Source: Frankiaceae bacterium
GTDB lineage: Bacteria; Actinomycetota; Actinomycetes; JAVEEJ01
Direction of reading: 5' to 3'
Assembly: GCA_030840515.1 (NCBI GenBank)
Contig: JAVEEJ010000239.1
Span: 1-6,009 of the forward strand
Length of the DNA: 6,009 nt
Shown in pieces: positions 1-4,929 of this stretch (the first letter of the stretch is position 1; each line of letters begins with the position of its first letter). The notes under the pieces were generated by a model that did not search any database, was not told the DNA's origin, and worked only from the letters and a program-made list of their open reading frames with translations. Made by a program: the position numbers and the translations under genes.

Positions 1-380
1 GAATGGTGGACGTGACGTGCAGCAGCGCCCGGGTGACCCAGACCGGTCTCCCGCCCGGGAGCGACTTCGAGGTCGTCCTGCTCGACCCCGGCACAACCGT
101 TCGCGAGCTGGCCAGTGCCCGGGTGCATAGCGACACCCAGGGACGCATCGACGTGCGGCTCGGCTTCACCCTCGGGGGGGCCGACCGCCTGCACGCCGAG
201 GTGGAGCAGCTAGGCAGCGGCACCGAGTACGGCGAGACCGGCGTGGACATCGGCGCTCGTTGCCGTCCGGCAGCAGCCGGGCACAGACGCACGTTCCCCT
301 TGGTGCTGGGCCTCGTGGCACTGGTGGTCGCAGCCGGCTGCGCGCTCGGCTTCGCCCGAAGCCGTGGTCGGCACCGATGA
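1..380 (+). CDS. Membrane-anchored extracytoplasmic beta-rich protein, C-terminal part (5' end outside window)
   Basis: I do not recognise a named family. The reading frame starts at base 3 and the visible part is about 125 residues. Residues 1-97 look like a small beta-rich domain, with alternating hydrophobic strands such as FEVVLLD and GRIDVRL. It has one cysteine near each end (C6 and C87) that could form a disulfide outside the cell. One transmembrane helix follows (about 99-117), then an arginine-rich tail ending RSRGRHR, giving a type I topology with a short cytoplasmic tail. The ATG at base 3 is probably internal, because a protein of this design needs a signal peptide and none is visible. 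The stop TGA (378-380) overlaps the next gene's ATG at 377, so the two are probably co-transcribed and translationally coupled. A seven-G run lies at 174-180. The reading frame is well supported; the function is unknown. A tail-anchored cytosolic protein would be the alternative if base 3 were the true start. Confidence 0.7.
   Translation, partial: MVDVTCSSARVTQTGLPPGSDFEVVLLDPGTTVRELASARVHSDTQGRIDVRLGFTLGGADRLHAEVEQLGSGTEYGETGVDIGARCRPAAAGHRRTFPLVLGLVALVVAAGCALGFARSRGRHR
347..364 (+). other. Inverted repeat/hairpin just upstream of the HprK-like gene start
   Basis: CGGCTTCG (347-354) and CGAAGCCG (357-364) are perfect inverted repeats, which fold as a 7-bp stem with a GCCC loop. The hairpin ends 12 nt before the ATG at 377, where a Shine-Dalgarno would sit, and lies in the codons for the end of the upstream protein's membrane helix. 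It could mask initiation and enforce coupling. At this GC content several such stems are expected by chance in 6 kb. Confidence 0.3.
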
Positions 381-1402
381 CCGCGCGCATGGTCGGCGTC
401 GCCGGCAGCGGCTCGCTCCTTCTGCTGGACACCAAGCCGGCGGATCTCTCCCTCGTCGCGCCGTACGTCGACACGAATGCCGAGGCAGTGCCGGGAGACC
501 CGCTGCTGACGGTGCGCTTCGTCGACCGGCTTCCCCGACGCGAGCTTCGCCTGGTGGGCGAGCGCCATGCCGTCGACGACCGGGCACTTCTCATGCGATC
601 GGGTGCCGGATGGGCGCGGCTGCCGCTCGGGGATGCGAACGCCGGTGACGAGCTGGTCTGCGAGCGACGAGTCGACGAGGTGCCGCACCTGGTCGACCTG
701 CTCAATCTGGCCGCGCTGCACCGGGGCGCGCTACCCCTGCACGCCGCCGCTCTGGCGCGCGACGGTGCCGGAGTGCTGCTCGTCGGCTGGTCCAAGGGTG
801 GCAAGACGGAGGCGGTGCTCGCCCGAACCGCGCGCGGCGACCGACTGGTCGCCGACGAGTGGGTGCATCTCGACAGCCAGCTGACTGCCCGGGCCCTTGG
901 CTACCGCATGCGGATCTGGGCCTGGCAGCTCGCCCAGGCTCCCCACGTCGCCGGCCGCCTCAGCGCGAAGGAGCGCCGACGGCTGGCCGCAGTCGGCACA
1001 CTGCTGCGGGTGGCGCCGCAGGCGGTCAGGTCTCCGCTGGAGCGCCGTCACGGCAGCTACCTGCGACCGGAGGCGGCGTTCCCCGGCCAGCTCGCCGCTG
1101 CCGCAGTCGTCTCGCAGGTCGTCCTCCTCGAGTCGCACGACGTCTCGGACGTGACATCGATGGAAGCGGATGCGGGACTCGTGGCAGAACGCGCCGCCGC
1201 GTCCACCCGCTTCGAGCGGCGCGGGCTGATGGAGTCCTACGCGGCGCTGCGCTACGCCTTGCCTGGCATCAGCGACAGCCGGTTGGACGAGGCCCACGCG
1301 ATCGAGCTGGCAATGGCGCGCGAACGGCTCGGGCAGCTGCCCGCGCGCGTCGTCGCACACCCTTACCCGGTCGACCTCGACCGGCTCGGCGACGTCGTCT
1401 GA
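377..1402 (+). CDS. HPr-kinase-like P-loop protein (HprK/PEPCK superfamily)
   Basis: The 341-residue product resembles the core of HPr serine kinase. It has LHAAAL around H122, a Walker A GWSKGGKTE at 137-145, and RGDRLVADEWV at 153-163. In true HprK the matching pieces are a GxSGxGKSE loop and an RGxRLVADD motif, so the nucleotide loop and first catalytic-site aspartate (D160) are kept while the second is Glu (E161). The segment after this (about 170-200, with RIWAWQL) and the rest to the C terminus do not match the HprK C-terminal signature. Residues 1-110 are an unassigned N-terminal region. It is probably a cytosolic ATP-binding kinase or phosphotransferase with a non-HPr substrate. I chose the ATG at 377 over an in-frame ATG at 260 because it gives a 4-bp ATGA overlap with the preceding gene and because the extension has no family similarity. 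The end overlaps the opposing gene by 40 bp. The fold is fairly certain; the substrate is not. Confidence 0.82.
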   Translation: MTARMVGVAGSGSLLLLDTKPADLSLVAPYVDTNAEAVPGDPLLTVRFVDRLPRRELRLVGERHAVDDRALLMRSGAGWARLPLGDANAGDELVCERRVDEVPHLVDLLNLAALHRGALPLHAAALARDGAGVLLVGWSKGGKTEAVLARTARGDRLVADEWVHLDSQLTARALGYRMRIWAWQLAQAPHVAGRLSAKERRRLAAVGTLLRVAPQAVRSPLERRHGSYLRPEAAFPGQLAAAAVVSQVVLLESHDVSDVTSMEADAGLVAERAAASTRFERRGLMESYAALRYALPGISDSRLDEAHAIELAMARERLGQLPARVVAHPYPVDLDRLGDVV

Positions 1403-2634
1403 TCCTGCGCGAGCCGCGCCCAGACGAGGGTGAACAGCTCGGCGCTGATCGTGTCTGGTGGGCGCTGCCCGTCGACGACGGTCACGTCGAGCTCAGCGGC
1501 TGCACGGCGATAGCGAGCCGTCAGCCGTTCGAGGTCGGCGAGCCCGTACTGCTCCTCCTTGCGGCGCAGCGCCTCCTCGGGTGAGACGAGCAGCAGCACC
1601 GCGGTCGCGGGCCTCGGAATCAGCCTGCGCAGCAGCGCCCTGGCCACCCGCCCACAGCGCACCCCGTAGTCGTCACGCAGCTGGACGACGGCGTCCACGA
1701 GGTAGCGGTCGTGGATCACCGTTCGGCCCTGCTTCACGTGCAGCGCCGTGGCCCGTCGCTGCGACATCGCGGTGAGCGTCACCACGACGTAGGCCCAGAC
1801 AGTCCCCACCAGGCGGCTGCCCTCGCGCAGCGAGCGCGCGGCGGATCGCTCGGGATCAGCACCGGGAAGTTGGACGCTGCGCACTGCGCCGGCCGGCCGC
1901 TTGCGCAGTGCTCGGGTGAGCCGGGCCACCGGCCGCGCGATGGAGTCCAGACGGCGGTCGGCAGCGACGCGCGTCCACTCGACCGCGCATGGCACTCCCG
2001 CACGGGCGAGGGAGTCGCGAAGCGCACGTGCCTGCAGCGACTTGCCTGCGCCGTCCACGCCGCTCAACGCCAGCACTGCTGGTGCGGCCGTCACGAGCTC
2101 GCTCGGCCCGCGCAGTCGGTCGAGCTCGCGGCGTGCCTCAGCCCTGTCGGTGGCTGTGACGCTGGCCCCTGCCAACCCGCGCTCGAGGTGCGCAAGCGCA
2201 CGCCACAGTCCCCAGTCCAGTCCGCGCTTCAGGGCGGCCCGCCAGGCATCAGGGTCCTGCTGCAGGGCCTGCCTCGCCAGCGCTACGACGTCCGTCGTCT
2301 CGACGGCCGGGTCCGACACCAAGCGCTCCGCGGCGAGGAGCAGCTGGTGTCGCGCAGCAGGCTGCACCAACCCATCGACGATCCCGGATGCCTCCAGCAG
2401 CTCGTCGAAATGCGGGTGCGCGCGCACCCGCAGCGCCTCAACGCCATCGGCACCGAGCCGCGCCCACGTGGGTCCGACGGCGACAAAGCCGAGCTCGCCC
2501 AGGGCCCGCCCCGCGAGCGGCACCGCGTCGTCGCGCACGAGCAGCTCTGACGGTGCGGCCAGGTGCGCCCCGAACCAGACTCCCTCCGGCCCCACGGCAT
2601 CGTGCAGGGCCGAGAGGACCGCGGCGCGGATCAT
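1363..2634 (-). CDS. Fusion of degenerate nucleotidyltransferase-like domain and thymidylate-kinase-like kinase
   Basis: The 423-residue product has two parts. Residues about 15-155 have the layout of the uncharacterised nucleotidyltransferase family (NTP_transf_5-like): a SELLV strand at 29-33, ALGELGF at 44-50, then a helical region with RHQLLLAAERL (95-105) and WRAALKRGLDWGLWRAL (131-147). The usual catalytic D-x-D before LLV reads P-S-E here, so this half is probably inactive. Residues about 185-410 resemble thymidylate kinase: Walker A SGVDGAGKS (191-199), HDRYLVDA with the DR pair at 309-310, and LLLVSPEEALRRK (347-359). Length is about twice that of an ordinary dTMP kinase (roughly 200-220 residues), so a housekeeping Tmk role is unlikely. 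Such kinases occur in polysaccharide loci, but the substrate is unknown. The ATG at 2634 overlaps the upstream gene's TGA and has no clear Shine-Dalgarno, which suggests coupled translation. The last 13 residues are Ser/Arg-rich and are encoded in the overlap with the opposing gene. Confidence 0.83.
   Translation of the reverse strand: MIRAAVLSALHDAVGPEGVWFGAHLAAPSELLVRDDAVPLAGRALGELGFVAVGPTWARLGADGVEALRVRAHPHFDELLEASGIVDGLVQPAARHQLLLAAERLVSDPAVETTDVVALARQALQQDPDAWRAALKRGLDWGLWRALAHLERGLAGASVTATDRAEARRELDRLRGPSELVTAAPAVLALSGVDGAGKSLQARALRDSLARAGVPCAVEWTRVAADRRLDSIARPVARLTRALRKRPAGAVRSVQLPGADPERSAARSLREGSRLVGTVWAYVVVTLTAMSQRRATALHVKQGRTVIHDRYLVDAVVQLRDDYGVRCGRVARALLRRLIPRPATAVLLLVSPEEALRRKEEQYGLADLERLTARYRRAAAELDVTVVDGQRPPDTISAELFTLVWARLAQDQTTSPSRSRSTG
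1367..1384. terminator. Hairpin inside the convergent overlap; possible bidirectional terminator or pause
   Basis: CCGGTCGA (1367-1374) and TCGACCGG (1377-1384) are perfect inverted repeats separated by CC. They fold as a 7-bp GC-rich stem with an ACCT loop. The hairpin lies within the 40 bp shared by the HprK-like and kinase-fusion genes, before both stop codons in each direction's read-through path. No T-run follows on either strand, so it is not a classical intrinsic terminator. Because it is coding on both strands it may simply reflect codon choice (VDLD in one gene). Confidence 0.25.
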
Positions 2635-3755
2635 CGGTTGCGCCGCAGGATGAGGTCGTTCAGGTAGGCCAGCGCAGGCCGGGGGTCACTCCATGACAGC
2701 AAGCTGTGGGTTGCACCGACGGCGTAGCGCAGGGTGGAGGGCACGTCGTGTTGGCTCAGCGCGCGCCGGAGGTCGCCGGCCAACCACTGGTAGCGCACAC
2801 CGACGCGGCCGGCTGGCGCAGCCGACACCGGCTCGCCCACTGCCATCGCGCCCCACATCGCCGCCAGGGGCAGGCCCGCTGCCTCCGCGAGCGCGAGCGA
2901 CCCGTAGAAGCGTCCGTTGACATCGATCAGACGCGGGACCCCATCGCGGTCGACGAGGAACTGCAGCTGGCACAGCCCCCACCACCCGAGGTCGGCGAGG
3001 AAGGCGTCCACTCCTTCGTGCAGCTCGCGGTCGCACGCGACCGAGCGGGCGCGGACACTGACCCCCGCCCCGGAAGGCCAGACGCGCTCCGCGACCTGCT
3101 GCTGGCGGGCGACCACCCGGCCGCCAGGAGCAGTCAGGGTGATCACGGAGAGCAAAGGGCCCGAGACCTGCTCTTGCACGATGGCCGGCACTCCGCTGGC
3201 CTCCAGCGCGGCGACCGCTTCGGACAGCTCTGTCTCATCGCGGGCGACCTGGATCGCGAAGCGACTGCGGTCTCCGACGTCTCCCCCGAGCCAGTGCCGC
3301 CGCGCCTTCACCACCACGGGAAAGCCTGCCGACGTGCCCGGCCGGGGCACAGACAAGCCCGCATATCCAGCGAGCTCCGCCGCCACGGCCTTGTCGAAGC
3401 AGCGCTCGACGACCTCGTGGTCCGGCATGGGAACGACCGCGGCGATCTTGGCGCGGCACTTCGACAGGGTCAGCACCTCGGCGTCGCCGACCGCGAAGAC
3501 GACGTCGTACCCGCCCCCGTCGACGGCGGCGGCCACCGCCTCGGTGAAGGCGTCCTCGCCGGCCTCGGCCAGAGGGACGTGGTGCCAGCGCGCGCAGTGC
3601 CTCGAACGCTGCGCGTGACCGGTGCGTCCCTGGCTGCCGACCCCGACGCGCCATCCGGCACGCGCCAGGCCCCGCACAGCCGCGAGGGCTCCCCGATTCC
3701 ACCGGTCCCCCACGACCAGCGCCGAGCGAAGGTGGCTGATCGGGTCTCCCGGCAC
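2631..3755 (-). CDS. ATP-grasp carboxylate-amine ligase family protein (paralogue 1)
   Basis: The 374-residue product is a COG3919/CarB-like ATP-grasp enzyme, a family that activates a carboxylate as acyl phosphate and joins it to an amine. It shows an N-terminal Rossmann-like subdomain (ALVVGD, 12-17), a DK pair at 121-122, the ATP-binding lysine in VVVKARRHW (K150), the hinge QEQVSG with E195, and the metal site. The metal ligands appear to be Q265 (QLQF) with D278 and N280 (LIDVNGRFYGS). Gln at the first position is unusual next to its neighbour's Glu but matches carbamoyl-phosphate synthase. The substrate cannot be read from sequence. The frame stays open to an ATG at 4118, but that extension is low-complexity and antisense to the divergent gene. 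I therefore place the start at the GTG at 3755, just before the first beta strand. The nearest GGGAG lies about 15 nt upstream, too far for a good ribosome site. Its TGA overlaps the ATG of the kinase fusion downstream, forming a two-gene operon. Confidence 0.86.
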   Translation of the reverse strand: MPGDPISHLRSALVVGDRWNRGALAAVRGLARAGWRVGVGSQGRTGHAQRSRHCARWHHVPLAEAGEDAFTEAVAAAVDGGGYDVVFAVGDAEVLTLSKCRAKIAAVVPMPDHEVVERCFDKAVAAELAGYAGLSVPRPGTSAGFPVVVKARRHWLGGDVGDRSRFAIQVARDETELSEAVAALEASGVPAIVQEQVSGPLLSVITLTAPGGRVVARQQQVAERVWPSGAGVSVRARSVACDRELHEGVDAFLADLGWWGLCQLQFLVDRDGVPRLIDVNGRFYGSLALAEAAGLPLAAMWGAMAVGEPVSAAPAGRVGVRYQWLAGDLRRALSQHDVPSTLRYAVGATHSLLSWSDPRPALAYLNDLILRRNR

Positions 3756-3758
3756 ACT
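3753..3758 (+). promoter_or_regulatory. Weak candidate -10 element for a leaderless plus-strand ATP-grasp transcript
   Basis: CACACT fits TANNNT at all but the first base. It ends exactly 7 nt before the GTG at 3766, the spacing expected if transcription begins on the start codon. No TANNNT match occurs in the roughly 100 bp upstream, no -35 is recognisable, and no Shine-Dalgarno precedes the gene. The case rests on position, not on motif strength. Confidence 0.18.
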
Positions 3759-3765
3759 TGGCGAC
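3756..3765. other. 10-bp gap between head-to-head GTG starts (the only non-coding DNA)
   Basis: This is the entire gap between the GTG at 3755 (minus) and the GTG at 3766 (plus). It is too short for two conventional promoters with leaders, so control elements must lie inside the opposing gene or the transcripts must be leaderless. Near-direct repeats of a TGATC-plus-CTCCC pattern flank it (about 3738-3750 and 3767-3775), which is a weak signal. Confidence depends on both start calls. Confidence 0.6.
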
Positions 3766-4929
3766 GTGATCTCCCAGCCTAGCCCCGCCGCCGTGCTCGT
3801 CGTCGATGACGGGCGCTCGGCAACGGGCCTGGCCGTCATCCGTGAGCTGGCCCGCGGAGGACACCGCGTCGGGCTGGCCACGGCCCTGCCGCGGTCCTTC
3901 GTCGCGCGCTCGCGCTTCGTGTCTGCCTGCCATGAGCTACCCGCGGCTCGCCACGACCTGCAGGGCTTCCTCGCCGCCGTGGCCGGTGCTGCGGCGGGGT
4001 ACGACGTGGTGATCCCGACCGGTGACGTCGAGGTGCTCGCGCTTGCCGCGGAGCGCGAGCAGATCCCCGCGGAGCTAGCCGTGGCAGAGCACGCGTCGCT
4101 GGTCAGGCTGCTCGACAAGCTGGAGCTCAGCCATGCCGCGGCTCAGGCCGGTGTGCCCAGCCCGCGCACCTGGCCCGCCGCTGACCTGCCGGCTGATGCA
4201 CCCGAGTGGCTCGCCCTGAAGCCTCGCCTGCACTGGCACCCGGAGCACCCAGGGGCGGGCACCGAGCCGACCCGCATCCTCGCCCGGTCAGCCGTCGCTT
4301 CCCGCGCAGCCGGGTCCGGGCTCTTGGTGGCCCAGGAGCTGGTGCGCGGCAGCCTCACTGCCCTCGTCCTGGTGCTCGACCGCGACGGCCGTGTCGTGGG
4401 CCGGCACCAGCAGGTGGCCGACACGGTCTACCCGGCGGGAGCCGGCAACTGCGTGCGCGGCCGCACCGTGCCCGTCGACGAAGCGCGGGTCGAGGACGCG
4501 CGGCGGTTGCTGTCTGCGGTGGGCTTCTGGGGTCTTGTGCAGCTCGAGTACGTCGAATCGCCCGGCGAGCCGCCGGCCCTGGTTGACGTCAATCCCCGGC
4601 CCTACGGATCGATGGGCTTGGCGGTAGCCGCCGGGCTGGCTCCGTCGCTCGCCCTCGTCGACGTGGCGCTACGCCGTCCCTGCCCGCCGCGGGAGAGCCG
4701 AGCAGGGCAGACCTACTCCTCCCTCGGGCTCGACCTTCGCCGCGCGCTGACCTCGCGCGAAGGCGGGCTGCTCAGCGACATCGGCCACACCCTGCGGCTC
4801 GCCCGACCGGCCGCGCACGCCGTCTGGGACCCGGACGACCGCAAGCCGGCCACAGCTCAGTGGCGACTGACCTCACGCCGCCTCGCGCGTCGGCTCATCC
4901 GCGGCGCAGCAACGACCGCACCAGGCTGA
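3766..4929 (+). CDS. ATP-grasp carboxylate-amine ligase family protein (paralogue 2)
   Basis: The 387-residue product is homologous over its whole length to the divergent ATP-grasp gene. In order it has VLVVDD (10-15), LLDK with the DK pair at 117-118, the ATP lysine in LALKPRLHW (K152), AQELVRG with E191, the strongly conserved RVVGRHQQVA (209-218), and the metal site E261 (QLEY), D274, N276 and R278 (VDVNPRPYGS). The set is complete, so it should be catalytically competent. DLRRAL (323-328) and a WDPDDRKP segment (354-361) match the paralogue's C-terminal region, which suggests a shared family-specific domain. The GTG at 3766 is the best start: it directly precedes the first beta strand, while an in-frame ATG at 3622 would add 48 residues of unlike composition antisense to the neighbouring gene. 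No Shine-Dalgarno is visible, so a leaderless message is possible. Its last 35 bp overlap the end of the opposing flippase gene. The two paralogues may act sequentially or as a heteromer, which is inference. Confidence 0.87.
   Translation: MISQPSPAAVLVVDDGRSATGLAVIRELARGGHRVGLATALPRSFVARSRFVSACHELPAARHDLQGFLAAVAGAAAGYDVVIPTGDVEVLALAAEREQIPAELAVAEHASLVRLLDKLELSHAAAQAGVPSPRTWPAADLPADAPEWLALKPRLHWHPEHPGAGTEPTRILARSAVASRAAGSGLLVAQELVRGSLTALVLVLDRDGRVVGRHQQVADTVYPAGAGNCVRGRTVPVDEARVEDARRLLSAVGFWGLVQLEYVESPGEPPALVDVNPRPYGSMGLAVAAGLAPSLALVDVALRRPCPPRESRAGQTYSSLGLDLRRALTSREGGLLSDIGHTLRLARPAAHAVWDPDDRKPATAQWRLTSRRLARRLIRGAATTAPG
3776..3781 (-). promoter_or_regulatory. Candidate -10 element for the minus-strand ATP-grasp/kinase operon
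   Basis: The minus strand reads TAGGCT here, a full match to the actinobacterial TANNNT -10 consensus. Transcription would start near 3769, giving a leader of about 14 nt before the GTG at 3755. A partial -35 (TCGACG, minus strand of 3801-3806) lies 19 bp away, which is weak. The element sits inside the first codons of the divergent gene. The match could be chance. Confidence 0.28.

Noticed and set aside
174..180. Seven-G run as a possible phase-variation tract
   Set aside because: Seven Gs in a high-GC coding region is near chance, and the frame is intact through it. It is at most a sequencing-error risk.
260..376. Upstream extension of the HprK-like gene to an ATG at 260
   Set aside because: It would overlap the preceding gene by over 100 bp, and its Arg/Gly/Pro composition has no homology signal. 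The ATGA start at 377 fits better.
731..1360. Minus-strand open frame of 209 codons antisense to the HprK-like gene
   Set aside because: It is a composition-driven shadow without domain features.
1711..2550. Plus-strand open frame of 279 codons antisense to the kinase fusion
   Set aside because: It shows no motifs, and the opposite strand encodes clear kinase motifs.
1363..2634. Housekeeping dTMP kinase (tmk)
   Set aside because: The extra N-terminal nucleotidyltransferase-like half, the diverged sequence after Walker A and the glycan-locus context argue against a housekeeping role.
3622..3765. Upstream extension of the plus-strand ATP-grasp gene to an ATG at 3622
   Set aside because: It adds Arg/Pro-rich residues with no family similarity and is antisense to the start of the opposing gene.
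2706..3782. Long plus-strand open frame of 358 codons antisense to the ATP-grasp gene
   Set aside because: Its translation is His/Arg/Gly-rich with no recognisable domain. Long antisense frames are expected in high-GC DNA opposite real genes.
3756..4118. Upstream extension of the minus-strand ATP-grasp gene to an ATG at 4118 (121 more residues)
   Set aside because: The extension is low-complexity Ser/Ala/Thr/Arg, antisense to the well-supported divergent gene, and lies before the natural first beta strand of the fold.
4876..4906. CGCCGC/GCGGCG inverted repeat as a terminator between the ATP-grasp and flippase genes
   Set aside because: The stem is only 6 bp with a loop of about 19 nt and no T-run, and such pairs are common at this GC content.
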